From Paracoccus aestuariivivens (GTDB lineage Bacteria; Pseudomonadota; Alphaproteobacteria; Rhodobacterales; Rhodobacteraceae), in assembly GCF_009711225.1 (NCBI RefSeq), contig NZ_WMIE01000001.1, positions 186,001 through 250,000 of the forward strand: a stretch of 64,000 nucleotides of DNA, in the 5' to 3' direction. Positions 26,327 through 34,969 of the stretch are shown one piece after another. A model generated the notes under the pieces. The model searched no databases, was not told the DNA's origin, and saw only the letters and a program-made list of their open reading frames with translations. The position numbers and the translations under genes were made by a program. How positions within the stretch are numbered: the first letter of the stretch is position 1; every line of letters starts with the position of its first letter.

Positions 26327-27235
26327 TCAGGCCTCGGTAGCGGCCATCGCGGCAGCGGCGCGCGCCCTGAACTGCGCCCGCGTCGAAGTCCGGTTGCTCG
26401 CGCCGTAAGTCTCGAACAGCCGGGCGTAAAAGCCGCTTCTGGTTTCGACCGTATCGGCCAGACCGCGCGCAATGGCGTCCTGCCCCCGAAAGACCGCGCC
26501 GCCATCACGCGGATCGGCAGTGACCGACAGGCGGGCCGGAAGATCGTCTAGAGCCATGCCGCGACCCGAGGCAACGGCTGCATGAAACACCGCCTCATAC
26601 TCATCGAGCGAGCGGCGCAACTCGGTCATACCTTCCTCTGTGCCCGGATCAGGGCGCTTGGCGCGGGCGTGGCTGGAGGTCAGCGCATATTGTTGCTCGC
26701 CCCAGTTGTCCGGCCCGACGATGCTGTACGCGACCATGGCCACGCCGATCGATCCGACGACGCCACCGGGGATCACCGCCAGCGTGCTGGCCTGCGATCC
26801 GATCCAATAAGCGGCCGAGGCGGCGAGTGGTGCGGCCAAGGCATGAACCGGCTTCACCGCACCGGCGGCCGAGACGGCGGCGGCGGCCCCTTCGCATCCG
26901 GTCACCGTGCCGCCGGGGCTGTCGATATCGAGGACAATGGCCGAGACATCGGCTCGGCCTGACAATTCAGCCAGTGCATCGGCAATGCCGAAATAGGTTG
27001 ACCAGCCGAACCAGCGTTCCAGAACAGCACTGTTCGGGGTGAGGATGCCACGTACCGGCACCACGGCGATGCCGCGCTGCACGGTGAAACGCTCGACAGC
27101 CGCCGCCACCGGCTGACCCCCTCGCGCATCGACCTGCGGCAGATCCATCGCCAGAAGGTCGCGGGCGAAATCCACCGCGACCGCCGCCGGCGCGCCGGAA
27201 AACATCGACATGACGCTATTCCGCATCTTGCTCAT
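26327..27235 (-). CDS. Capsid maturation protease, S49 (SppA-like) family
   Basis: The 302-aa product contains the ClpP/SppA core: VVPVRGILTPN, VLDIDSPGGTVTG (about residues 99-111), the nucleophile Ser in APLAASAAYW (about 135-144) and VVGSIGVAM (about 160-168). It would cleave the capsid scaffold domain and itself in the prohead. The start at 27235 overlaps the portal gene by 20 bp; an in-frame ATG at 27226, 9 nt after AAAGG, is an alternative. Confidence 0.93.
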   Translation of the reverse strand: MSKMRNSVMSMFSGAPAAVAVDFARDLLAMDLPQVDARGGQPVAAAVERFTVQRGIAVVPVRGILTPNSAVLERWFGWSTYFGIADALAELSGRADVSAIVLDIDSPGGTVTGCEGAAAAVSAAGAVKPVHALAAPLAASAAYWIGSQASTLAVIPGGVVGSIGVAMVAYSIVGPDNWGEQQYALTSSHARAKRPDPGTEEGMTELRRSLDEYEAVFHAAVASGRGMALDDLPARLSVTADPRDGGAVFRGQDAIARGLADTVETRSGFYARLFETYGASNRTSTRAQFRARAAAAMAATEA

Positions 27236-28493
27236 CCTTTGTCTGGTTTTCGCTGCGGGTCATGTTCGGCGGTGGATAGAGGTCGTCGCCGCCTGGTTTC
27301 GGCTGCCAACCCTCCTTCACCCGTGCCTCATTGGGCGAGATGAACGGCCCGCCGACCGCCTTGGCCATGGCCTCGTAGCGTTCCTTGGTCGTCGGGCGCA
27401 GCAGCGTGTCGAAATCATGGCGGAAGAACATGCCGCCTTCCCGCTCGCGCTGGGTCAGCAGCGACAGTGCATATTGGTCCTCGAGCTGCTTGCCCCAATG
27501 CAGCAGGCAGTCGGTCAGGTAGTCGATGGCCGCCTGTTCGGCATTGGCCTTCACCCCGTATTCGAGGATCTGCAACTTGGTCGGCGGCACCCGGTAGACC
27601 GAGGCAATCTGTTCCCGGTCGAAGCGCCGCGCCGCCAGCAATTCCTGCTCGGCGGCGGAAAGATCAAGTCGCTGGATCTTGTCGTTCATGCCGAGGAGGG
27701 GCAAGCCATTGGCCTCAGGGTCTTCGATGGCAGCGCGCACCCGCCGGGCATTGCGCCGATAGGCCTCATCGTCCTCGTATGTGTCTTCCATGTTGATATA
27801 GGCGCGGATCGAGGTTCCCGAGACGGTGCGCGCCGCCGATTCCTGCCCGGCCAGAGCGAGGCCGATGCTCTCCGCCGCCACCTCGAGCGGAGAGCGCCCG
27901 GTCCAGCCATCCAGCGCCATGTAGCGCAAATGCAGGATGGTGCGCGACGGGGAACGGCGCAGCACTCCGGCCCCGTCCTCGATATCGTAGAACCGTTCGC
28001 GACCCGATTTCAGCACCGAGACCGCATCCGGATTCAGAACGTCCAGCAACTCCAACTCGCCGCCGCCGTCGCGCGGCGCGTAGGCAAAAGCATTTCCGCG
28101 CAAGGCAAAGGTATAGGCCAGCGCATAGCGCGACACGATGGCAGGAATACCGGGCGCGCTTTCGACATTCAGCAGATAGGCGGCGGGATGGTCTCGCAGC
28201 CGGTCTTCCTGTCCGTCTTCGCGGCGCTGGTAAAGCTTCAGCGGGATCTTGGCGAGATCGCCCGCGATGACATTACAGCAGGAAAAAACCGTGGCGTGCC
28301 GCTGGGCGAGGGTGGCCGAGACGCGCGGCAAGGTTTTGACCCGGCTTTGCGCCCCCCAGCCGCCCTCGGAAATCCAGCCGCGCGGTTGCGAAGTGCCGCT
28401 CGGGCCATCGGCGCAGGCCACCGGAGCCGCTACACTGGGCTCGACCCGAACCGGCTGCACCGGGCGGGCAAAGATCCTTCCAATGATGCTCAT
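27216..28493 (-). CDS. Portal protein, HK97 family
   Basis: The 425-aa product has the family order: RHATVFSCCNVIAGDLAKIP, LYQRREDGQEDRLRDHPAAY, the HLRYMALDGWTGRSPLEVA motif near residue 195, then FDREQIASVYRVPPTKLQIL. It forms the dodecameric DNA entry ring to which terminase docks. The start is joined to terminase by an ATGA overlap. Confidence 0.95.
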   Translation of the reverse strand: MSIIGRIFARPVQPVRVEPSVAAPVACADGPSGTSQPRGWISEGGWGAQSRVKTLPRVSATLAQRHATVFSCCNVIAGDLAKIPLKLYQRREDGQEDRLRDHPAAYLLNVESAPGIPAIVSRYALAYTFALRGNAFAYAPRDGGGELELLDVLNPDAVSVLKSGRERFYDIEDGAGVLRRSPSRTILHLRYMALDGWTGRSPLEVAAESIGLALAGQESAARTVSGTSIRAYINMEDTYEDDEAYRRNARRVRAAIEDPEANGLPLLGMNDKIQRLDLSAAEQELLAARRFDREQIASVYRVPPTKLQILEYGVKANAEQAAIDYLTDCLLHWGKQLEDQYALSLLTQREREGGMFFRHDFDTLLRPTTKERYEAMAKAVGGPFISPNEARVKEGWQPKPGGDDLYPPPNMTRSENQTKDEQDAE

Positions 28494-30151
28494 ACCGTCT
28501 CGATCTCCCGCGCCTTGCGCTTGCCTTCTGCGGCCTCGGCCCGTCCGACGGCCATGATTGCCGCGACCGCGGGATCAATACGCCCCCGCGATCTGGCCTT
28601 GTTCGGTTTGACGTTTTCTGCCGCGTCCTCGTCGCGGTGGACATTGCCGATGGCCCAAGCCAGCACCGGATTGCCGTTGTGGCGCAGGCGCTTGTTCATC
28701 ATCGCCACCTCGAAGCGCTTCATCGGCGATGACATCGAGGTGTAACCCTGCCCATGCTCGACCAGCGGAAAGCGGCGGCGGTTCAGTTCCTTGGCGACAT
28801 ATTTCATGCCCCATCGGTCATAAGCGACCTCCTGGACATTGAAGATCTGCCGGATGACTTCCAGGCGCTCGATGACCTTGTCCTCATCAATGGCGCCACC
28901 GCTATGTACTTCCAGCCAGCCCTCATTGCGCCACTGGACGTATTCGCGCTTCTCGGATTGCGCCCGCTGGATGAAGCCCTTCGGCCCCGCCGCGATGAAG
29001 CTGTAGCAGATCAGGTAGATCAGCCCATCATGCGGCACGGCCACCACGATCGATGTCAGGTCGGTGGTTTTCGAGAGATCCACCCCGACCCACGCTTTCT
29101 TTCCGTAAAGCATGGCGGGGTCGAAAGGCTCGGCCCCGATATCCCACACGCTGCGCTCGATCCATGACTGCGCACCCTCGGTCCATAGATTCAGGTGCAG
29201 ACGGCGAAAATTCGGCATCCGACCCGCAATGGCGAGCGCTTCCCGAAGCTTGGCCGAGAAATCATCTTCCTTGAAGGCCACCCCCAGATTCGGATTGGCC
29301 ATGCGCCAGACCTTCGGATCATGGATGTCGCAATCCGGTGGAGGCTCCGCCACATAGGCAAAGAACCGGTCATCAACCGTCTGCCCGCGCAGCACCTGTT
29401 CCGAATATTCCCGCAACTCGCCGCAGATCGACACCATGTCCGCACCGGCGGTCGTGATGGCCCAATCTATCGGTTGCGAACGCGCGATCATCGAGTTCAC
29501 GACAACCTCGGCCAGCTCGCGGTCATTCCAGCGGTGAACCTCATCGCGGGCCGCAAAATGCGGGTTAATCCCGTCCGAGGTATTGCCGTCGCGTGACAGG
29601 CATTTGATTTCGCCACTGGTCTGCGGCACCTCGATCGAAGTCCGCCAGGGCTTCATCAGCTGGCTGAGCGCGGGCGAAGCCGCGATCATCCGTTTCAGTT
29701 CCTTGAACAGCAGTCCGGCCTGATCGCGCGTTGTCGCCGCGCAGTAACCCTGCGGCGCGGATTCTCGATCGAAGAGCTGCGTGAACAACATCGGCACGGC
29801 GGTATCGGTGGTCTTGCCGTTCTTCTTCGCCACCTGATGGTAGGTATTGCGGAACCGGCGCAAACCGTCTTCCTCGCGCTTCCAACCGAAAACGCTGCCA
29901 TGGCGAAACACTTGCCATGGCTCCAACTCCAACGGCTGGCCACCTTTTGGACCGGTCGTATGCTGGATCAGCTTGGCGAAGTTCGTGACCCGTGATGCTG
30001 CCTTGCAGTCAAAAAACAACCCGCGATCGCGCCCGGTTTCGAGATCCAGCAGATGACGATTGCAGGCGAGCTGAACCAGATCGCCCGCGACGGTGCGCCC
30101 CTCGACCACATCAAGCGCATAACGCGAGACCGGATGATCAATCGGGTCCAT
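28490..30151 (-). CDS. Terminase large subunit
   Basis: The 553-aa product is the DNA-packaging motor and nuclease. The ATPase has a Walker A variant AKKNGKTT (near residue 110) and Walker B-type region HFAARDEVHRW. The C-terminal RNase H-like nuclease has acidic residues in WVGVDLSKTTDLTS (near residue 345) and in RGRIDPAVA. It overlaps terS by 14 bp. It is of the HK97-like Terminase_1 type, which usually cuts at cos. Confidence 0.95.
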   Translation of the reverse strand: MDPIDHPVSRYALDVVEGRTVAGDLVQLACNRHLLDLETGRDRGLFFDCKAASRVTNFAKLIQHTTGPKGGQPLELEPWQVFRHGSVFGWKREEDGLRRFRNTYHQVAKKNGKTTDTAVPMLFTQLFDRESAPQGYCAATTRDQAGLLFKELKRMIAASPALSQLMKPWRTSIEVPQTSGEIKCLSRDGNTSDGINPHFAARDEVHRWNDRELAEVVVNSMIARSQPIDWAITTAGADMVSICGELREYSEQVLRGQTVDDRFFAYVAEPPPDCDIHDPKVWRMANPNLGVAFKEDDFSAKLREALAIAGRMPNFRRLHLNLWTEGAQSWIERSVWDIGAEPFDPAMLYGKKAWVGVDLSKTTDLTSIVVAVPHDGLIYLICYSFIAAGPKGFIQRAQSEKREYVQWRNEGWLEVHSGGAIDEDKVIERLEVIRQIFNVQEVAYDRWGMKYVAKELNRRRFPLVEHGQGYTSMSSPMKRFEVAMMNKRLRHNGNPVLAWAIGNVHRDEDAAENVKPNKARSRGRIDPAVAAIMAVGRAEAAEGKRKAREIETV

Positions 30152-30575
30152 CGAGACTTCTCATCAGATCGGCGAACAGATCACCCTGCGCGCCGCCTTT
30201 CAGCCGCGCCTCATCGACAGGCGTCAGACCGAAGCGCGCGGCAAGTTGGTTCATGCCTGCCACAGCCTGCGTCAGCTGAACCCACGAGGCGCGATGCTTC
30301 TGCTGCATGCCGTTGCGGGTTTGCACCTCGTACCAGCTGCCCATCATGGCAACTTCATGGGACATCGCCACGACATGCCCTGCCATGACGCAATAAGCGG
30401 CAAAGGTGTCTTCGTATTCCGGCTCCAACCGGCCCTTGTTGATCAGGACCGGGGCCAGCCGTTCCCATACCTCGCGGGCATGGTCATCGAGATGTTCGGG
30501 CGCAGCCGGGGCGCGGCGGGTTTGTTCACCCTTCATCGGGATGACGTTATCGAGGCTCGGTTTCGCTCCGCGCAT
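30138..30575 (-). CDS. Terminase small subunit, P27 family
   Basis: The 145-aa product begins MRGAKPSLDNVIPMKGEQTR; the MRGxKP start followed by PxHLDDHAREVWERLAPVL and LTPVDEARLKG is characteristic of P27 small terminases. It binds the packaging site and hands DNA to TerL. I chose the ATG at 30575, which is 6 nt after AAAGGAG; an ATG at 30581 sits directly on that ribosome site. Confidence 0.92.
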   Translation of the reverse strand: MRGAKPSLDNVIPMKGEQTRRAPAAPEHLDDHAREVWERLAPVLINKGRLEPEYEDTFAAYCVMAGHVVAMSHEVAMMGSWYEVQTRNGMQQKHRASWVQLTQAVAGMNQLAARFGLTPVDEARLKGGAQGDLFADLMRSLDGPD

Positions 30576-30722
30576 CGCCATCTCCTTTGCCTGAATGATT
30601 TGAGAGTGGGCTTTTTTTCCTAAATCGACGCGCACGAAATGGAGGGTCCATCCGCCGGTTCGGGCCAGCCGAGCCAAATTTTCAGACCACCCCCGGTCTA
30701 AGAAATTGGTAGCCTTATGACC

Positions 30723-31130
30723 CTAGCGCTGCGGCGCAGCATCGCTCGACTTCACCGATCCGAAGACCTCTCGCGCCGTTTTACGGCTATGGCAGCACTT
30801 GCAGAGTGACTGCCAGTTCGATCTGTCCCACATCAGCCGCGCATCGCCGCGATGGGGAATGATGTGATCGACCTCCGAGGCCAGCACATCCACTCCGAGT
30901 TCGCCGCAATCCGCGCAGAATGGATGCCGGAAAAGGAACAGCTTGCTTTCGCGCCGCCAGCGCGGGGTGGCGTAGAAAGCCGCACCCGCCTGAGCCGCAG
31001 CCCCAAGCTTAGCCTTGGCACGCCGCGCATTAGCACGCGCCAAGGCCTCGGTTGCATGCTCATCGCAATGCGGCTTACCGGGCAGTGCGAGATCATCACA
31101 TCCGGACGCGCAGCAGATCTTCATGGACAT
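30723..31130 (-). CDS. HNH endonuclease (HK97 gp74-like)
   Basis: The 135-aa product starts at 31130, with GGAGG 5 nt upstream. An N-terminal CCASGCD...GKPHCDEH zinc-like cluster (about residues 5-25) precedes the HNH core EVDHIIPHRGD (about 83-93) and SLCKCCHSRKT. HNH proteins next to TerS help the terminase cut cos DNA in HK97-like phages. About 150 bp lie between it and TerS, where a cos site could be. Confidence 0.92.
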   Translation of the reverse strand: MSMKICCASGCDDLALPGKPHCDEHATEALARANARRAKAKLGAAAQAGAAFYATPRWRRESKLFLFRHPFCADCGELGVDVLASEVDHIIPHRGDARLMWDRSNWQSLCKCCHSRKTAREVFGSVKSSDAAPQR

Positions 31131-31292
31131 AGCGCCCTCCGCAACAGGAAATGCTCGCCCGATGCGATCCATAACGGAGAGGTTAGTGGCACGATGGACG
31201 CATAGGATTGCCATTTCCATCACTCACGGTTGCGTGATTGCAGGTCCAGTGAGTAGTGAGAAACTGGGAAATCTTAATTCTAGGAAATCACT

Positions 31293-31556
31293 ATGATCAG
31301 ACCAACACTGGCAGCAGCGAGCATCATGGCGTTGCTTTCAGCCTGCGCACCGCCAACCGCAACCGTATCGGATTTCAACGGCGATAGCGTCAAAATCCAA
31401 AGCAATCAAATGGCCGACGCAGAACTGGCGAAGGCGAATGCTACCGCCGAGGCCAACCGCATTTGTGCTAAGGGTCATAAAAAGCGCGCCGAGTATGCGT
31501 CGACTCGCCAACTTCCGAACTACATCAGCGAACACCTGTTCCTCTGCTTGGAATAA
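31293..31556 (+). CDS. Small lipoprotein (prophage cargo)
   Basis: The 87-aa product begins MIRPTLAAASIMALLSACAP, a signal peptide with a lipobox LLSAC, so the Cys at 18 would carry lipid and anchor it in a membrane. The mature part is polar, with two further cysteines (about 58 and 85). It runs against both the late and early minus-strand operons, as prophage-expressed lipoproteins often do. Receptor masking or superinfection exclusion is plausible but unproven. Confidence 0.8.
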   Translation: MIRPTLAAASIMALLSACAPPTATVSDFNGDSVKIQSNQMADAELAKANATAEANRICAKGHKKRAEYASTRQLPNYISEHLFLCLE

Positions 31557-31570
31557 GCGCCGAATGAGAA

Positions 31571-31600
31571 GCGCCCGCGAGGGGTGATCCCTGCGGGCGC
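31571..31600 (+). terminator. Strong stem-loop after the lipoprotein gene
   Basis: GCGCCCGC pairs with GCGGGCGC (31571-31578 with 31593-31600), and an inner AGGG/CCCT pairs further. The following AATTCTTG is only weakly T-rich, so termination may be partial or bidirectional between the convergent transcripts. Confidence 0.7.
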
Positions 31601-31669
31601 AATTCTTGATGATGTCAAAAGAGATACGTCGGTGTGATATAAGCCGTCAAGAACTTTTGTGCAGGCCCT

Positions 31670-32437
31670 CTACGCGGTGAACTGCATACGGTCCAAGATC
31701 TTCCCCAGCGCACTGGTAACGGCCTTTGCGTTTTGACCTGACGCCTTCCAACCGTGCAGTTCCAGAACCTCACGAAACGACCGACCCTCCATACAGATCG
31801 CATCGACCAGTACGCGGTCGTAGATAATCCTCGCCCTTTCCCCGCCACGCGCCGAAGGCCGAACTCGCCGCACCGGCATTGCAACACCATTGCCGATCCG
31901 CCGCCGCATCCAGGCGATGGCGTCACCTTCCGCGATGAACGCATCCATGAACTCGCCGCCACTGCTTGGGCCGGACGCGCGCTGTGCCTCCAGACTGGAA
32001 CAGCGCATCCCGCCAGCCGAATGGCGTTCGACCATATCGCGGTACCGTCGTGCAGCGTTCACCTGCCCCTTCGTAAACGGCGAAACGCCAGGATTACCGT
32101 CTTTGTCCTTACGGTTAGCAGCGCGACGTTCGAGATCATCAAAGATGTCCATGGCCCGAGCGGCTTTGAAGCCACGCCAGCCGGTGCGCTCGGCCTTCCA
32201 GCCATCGTCGGACTTCTCGTCCGGCAGCATGACATGAGGCGTGACCGAAACCTGCGGTCCCCGCGCCGGAGAAATAGGGATACGGGGGCTGCAACCCTCT
32301 GCAGGAGTCGCGCGTGCGATAATCGCTGCCATCCGCTCACGTTCAGCCGCAAGGCGTTCGCCCCCGGCATCGCAATCAAAAATGACGCGCGGCTGATCCA
32401 AACCACCCTCGCCAATACCAATATCCATATCCTTCAT
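31670..32437 (-). CDS. Hypothetical early-operon protein, possible regulator
   Basis: The 255-aa product is last in the left early operon, joined by an ATGA overlap to the gene before it. Residues about 120-145 are basic (FTKGQVNAARRYRDMVERH), and the C-terminal part (MEGRSFREVLELHGWKASGQ) looks like a helix-turn-helix. Its site just before the late operon is where late regulators are often encoded. Function is not established. Confidence 0.65.
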   Translation of the reverse strand: MKDMDIGIGEGGLDQPRVIFDCDAGGERLAAERERMAAIIARATPAEGCSPRIPISPARGPQVSVTPHVMLPDEKSDDGWKAERTGWRGFKAARAMDIFDDLERRAANRKDKDGNPGVSPFTKGQVNAARRYRDMVERHSAGGMRCSSLEAQRASGPSSGGEFMDAFIAEGDAIAWMRRRIGNGVAMPVRRVRPSARGGERARIIYDRVLVDAICMEGRSFREVLELHGWKASGQNAKAVTSALGKILDRMQFTA

Positions 32438-32997
32438 GCCGCTTGCCCTTCCGTATTGCCCGACTGGATGGCCTCGATCTCGGCCATGTCCTTGTGCCAG
32501 TCACCCAGCCACGCCCGATCGGCGTCACTGGCCAAACCGGCCTGAATGTTTTCGCTGATCAGGGTCCGACGACGCCGGTTCTGCTCGGCTTCGTCTCGCA
32601 GCTGCGCGATGATGTAGCGCCCGGGTGGCGGGCCCAACCGCTTGGCGATCTGGAACAGCTCGACCGCCCATCCTTCATCACGCGCTTGCCGACCCATCGC
32701 TGACCGGATCAGGCTGATGGCATAATCGCAATCGCGCGGCGGCGGGCATTGCAGGGTATAGGCCCAAGCCTTGATCAACGCCTCTTCTGGCCACACGCCC
32801 TTGACCGCATGCCGCAGGATCAAATCGACCATGCCGCGCAGGTTCGCGTCGGTCATATAGGCGAGCCGCACGCGCAGGCGATCGAGCATCTCATCATGCT
32901 TGTCCGATCCTACGCCCCGCTTTCGAGCTAAACCTGCCAAAGGCTCGATCAACAGCGCCTCAACCCGCGCCTTGGCTTCCGCTTTAATCACTGTCAT
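32434..32997 (-). CDS. Hypothetical early-operon protein
   Basis: The 187-aa product starts at 32997 with AAGGGG 6 nt upstream; a longer frame to 33033 has no better site. It is helical and charged, with no membrane segment and no recognised motif (residues such as QARDEGWAVELFQIAKRLG and RYIIAQLRDEAEQNRRRR). The region directly upstream holds the probable replication origin, so a replication or partner role is possible. Confidence 0.65.
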   Translation of the reverse strand: MTVIKAEAKARVEALLIEPLAGLARKRGVGSDKHDEMLDRLRVRLAYMTDANLRGMVDLILRHAVKGVWPEEALIKAWAYTLQCPPPRDCDYAISLIRSAMGRQARDEGWAVELFQIAKRLGPPPGRYIIAQLRDEAEQNRRRRTLISENIQAGLASDADRAWLGDWHKDMAEIEAIQSGNTEGQAA

Positions 32998-33019
32998 GGC
33001 CAACCCCTTTTCCCAGCAC

Positions 33020-33232
33020 GCCGACTTATCCACAGACGCAGCATTGGGATTTCGCGCCTTCTATCTTTCTCTTTTTCTTTCTCATCTCTTTTCAGAGTGG
33101 AATTTTGCGGAGCGAAAACGACCGGAACTCGGCATAGATCAATCCCGTTCCTTCCGAATTCCTTCCGGTTTCCTTCCAGTTCTTTCCGCGTTCCTTCCAA
33201 ATTCCTTCCAGTGGAAGAAATGGGAAGAAATC
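33020..33232. other. Probable phage replication origin (DnaA box, pyrimidine-rich tract, iterons)
   Basis: This 230-bp gap in the early operon has three origin-like parts. A perfect DnaA box, TTATCCACA, is at 33026-33034. A T/C-rich, easily melted tract lies at about 33060-33095. An iteron array begins at 33148. The gap lies between a probable replication gene (33231-33860) and the next early gene. The origin role is inferred from this layout. Confidence 0.6.
33148..33209 (+). repeat. Iteron array: six TTCCTTCC units, 11-bp period
   Basis: TTCCTTCC units start at 33148, 33159, 33170, 33191 and 33202; a variant TTCTTTCC is at 33180. The spacing is 10-11 bp, one helical turn, so all lie on the same face. 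Two inverted-type units GGAAGAAA follow at 33213 and 33223. Confidence 0.85.
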
Positions 33233-33860
33233 AGCCGGCCGCCGTCATGGCGTCCAACTCCATACGTTCCATTGCTTCACGCACGACATTCGGGCGGCGC
33301 TGCTTTGATCCGAAGTGATCGAGAAGGTATTGATCGAGGCGCACGATATAGGCGTCATCCTCGGACATCTGCCGACTGCCACCGGCCCGGATGATCTGCG
33401 CGGGCAACTGGCCTAGACGCTTACGCTCGCGATCATTAGCAAGCTTTTCCTCATGGTCTCCCTTCATGCCCAAGGCCGACTGCGCGACCTCCAGCACGAC
33501 TGGGTGAAACAGTCTAATCTGGCCATTGTCGCAGATGCATCGACGCCAGTTATGCAGCGGAGTGATTTCGCGATTATTTAGCTGCCGCCAAACATCCAGC
33601 GGCACATCCACAGCATTGGCGAGAAGCCTTTCATCCGTAGGCAATGTGCCGATGGGGGACTGCTCCTGCGCGGCGCAGAACAGGTCTACAGCCACGCCAC
33701 GAACCTCTCGATCAGCGAGGCTACGAAAGTCGCTATTCATCCAGCGGCGATAGTTAAACATCATGAAGAAGTGGCTATCGAGCCGCAGGCCCGAGGCGAT
33801 CGGGTATTCCGGCAGATCATCGACTGGGATGGGATTGACGGATCGTAAAACCATGGTCAT
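33231..33860 (-). CDS. Probable phage replication protein
   Basis: The 209-aa product has a domain (about residues 28-100, DSHFFMMFNYRRWMNSDFRS through VAVDLFCAAQEQSPIGTLP) resembling the N-terminal domain of YdaU/DUF1376-type phage replication proteins, which act like primosome initiators. The C-terminus is basic. It lies beside the iteron array and is joined by ATGA to the gene before it. The family call is tentative. Confidence 0.6.
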   Translation of the reverse strand: MTMVLRSVNPIPVDDLPEYPIASGLRLDSHFFMMFNYRRWMNSDFRSLADREVRGVAVDLFCAAQEQSPIGTLPTDERLLANAVDVPLDVWRQLNNREITPLHNWRRCICDNGQIRLFHPVVLEVAQSALGMKGDHEEKLANDRERKRLGQLPAQIIRAGGSRQMSEDDAYIVRLDQYLLDHFGSKQRRPNVVREAMERMELDAMTAAG

Positions 33861-34189
33861 GCCGTCACCCCCTGCCGCGCATCCGCAGCCATCAAAGCTG
33901 AAAGCAACAAGTCGCCGCGGCCCGCACGCATCCAGTGCGACACCCGGCTATCCGAGCGTCCGACATATGCGGCCAATGCAGTGCGCGACGGCCAGACCCG
34001 TCCAAATACCCGTACTGGCTTTCCACAAGCTCCCGCGTTTCCGCCGGGCTGCACTTGTAGCCGCTCCAGATGACCATGGCGGTTCAGGTGATAGCTGACA
34101 GTGTGCGTGGTCACACCCGCGGCGCGGGCAACCGAGCGAAGGCCGACATAGGATCGCCCACGCCACATGAAGTTGCCAGGCGCACTCAT
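33857..34189 (-). CDS. DNA-binding protein with two helix-turn-helix-like segments
   Basis: The 110-aa product contains YVGLRSVARAAGVTTHTVSY (about residues 14-33) and SRTALAAYVGRSDSRVSHWM (about 68-87), both with HTH spacing. It could bind the origin or early promoters. It is joined by ATGA overlaps to the gene on either side. Confidence 0.7.
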   Translation of the reverse strand: MSAPGNFMWRGRSYVGLRSVARAAGVTTHTVSYHLNRHGHLERLQVQPGGNAGACGKPVRVFGRVWPSRTALAAYVGRSDSRVSHWMRAGRGDLLLSALMAADARQGVTA

Positions 34190-34362
34190 TCTTCGTCCCG
34201 CTCGATCTGCTCGACTTTGGAAAGGACGGCTTCAGCGGGGTACGAGCTCAAAACCCGCAGCGCAGCTGCTTCGGCGTCAACCGCGCGAAGGACATGGCTG
34301 ACAATTCCGGATCTCGGACTGGTCACTGTGACCTGAAACTTGGGCAGGCGGGAAAAGCTCAT
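34186..34362 (-). CDS. Small early-operon protein, 58 aa
   Basis: The frame opens with MSFSRLPKFQVTVTSPRSGI, contains VLRAVDAEAAALRVLSSYPA and ends SKVEQIERDEE. AAAGGGG lies 7 nt upstream of its ATG. Its ATG overlaps the stop of the preceding gene and its stop overlaps the next ATG (both ATGA), which strongly favours translation. Function unknown. Confidence 0.7.
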   Translation of the reverse strand: MSFSRLPKFQVTVTSPRSGIVSHVLRAVDAEAAALRVLSSYPAEAVLSKVEQIERDEE

Positions 34363-34625
34363 ACCAAAGCCCCTTTCGCAGGTAGGCTGGCGCGGCGGCC
34401 GGGAATGGATGGAGCCGCCGCGCCCTTCTCATCGGCCCAAACGGAGGAGGATGGCCGATGGAAAATCGCCCCACCGCCAAAGCGGTTCTCGGCCGGGCCA
34501 GCCGCAGGTTCCACGATCCCAGATTTTTGCCGCCCGAAGCGGCCGGAATCGTGACGGGTTAAGGAGCAGGTGCTGCGCCCCGCCCCGATTCCCCGCTTCG
34601 GGCAACCTGAAAACCCGATCCCCAT
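34359..34625 (-). CDS. Small early-operon protein, 88 aa
   Basis: The start at 34625 is in a TGATG junction and the stop is in an ATGA junction, so it fills the gap between its neighbours exactly. The product (MGIGFSGCPKRGIGAGRS...) is Gly/Arg/Pro-rich, with two cysteines and no known motif. Frame alone would be weak evidence; the two coupling junctions make it likely. Confidence 0.55.
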   Translation of the reverse strand: MGIGFSGCPKRGIGAGRSTCSLTRHDSGRFGRQKSGIVEPAAGPAENRFGGGAIFHRPSSSVWADEKGAAAPSIPGRRASLPAKGALV

Positions 34626-34969
34626 CACCGCCTCCGCATGACCTGATCGTAACGGGGCAGCGTTGCCATCGCGTGATCGACGATGTCGCCATAGGGACGG
34701 CACATGCCGTCGAACCAGTTGCAGGCCGTTTGGAAGGTCACACCGAAATGCACGGCGCATTCTTCGCGGCTCGAGAAACTGCCGATCATCAGCAGCGACC
34801 AGCGCCGCATGAAAGCGTCACGGTCGATGCCATGGACGTGGGCGCGGCGCATAGCGCGGCTGCCGCGCGTCGGGCAGTCAAATGTCCTTGCACGGGACAT
34901 TTGGCGGAATGCATGGGAAGCTTGCGAAAGCTCAGATTTACTGAGGGGTTTGGACATGGGGAATCTCAT
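34625..34969 (-). CDS. Small DNA-binding-like early protein
   Basis: The 114-aa product has a basic N-terminal half and a likely HTH at about residues 68-95 (SREECAVHFGVTFQTACNWF). The start at 34969 overlaps the stop of the Cro-like gene (ATGA); an ATG at 34957 is 6 nt after GAG and would remove four residues. It follows the Cro-like gene in the left operon. Confidence 0.68.
   Translation of the reverse strand: MRFPMSKPLSKSELSQASHAFRQMSRARTFDCPTRGSRAMRRAHVHGIDRDAFMRRWSLLMIGSFSSREECAVHFGVTFQTACNWFDGMCRPYGDIVDHAMATLPRYDQVMRRR

Noticed and set aside
27210-28745. Open frame of 511 codons opposite the portal gene
   Set aside because: It is antisense to the portal and lies against the late operon; no motif.
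32994-33200. Minus-strand frame with EGTRKELEGNRKEFGRNG
   Set aside because: The Lys/Glu/Arg text is the iteron repeat read in three frames in turn; it has no good start site.
33148-33230. CRISPR array in the short-repeat region
   Set aside because: Units are 8 bp at 11-bp spacing, with no spacers of CRISPR size and no cas genes; an iteron array fits.
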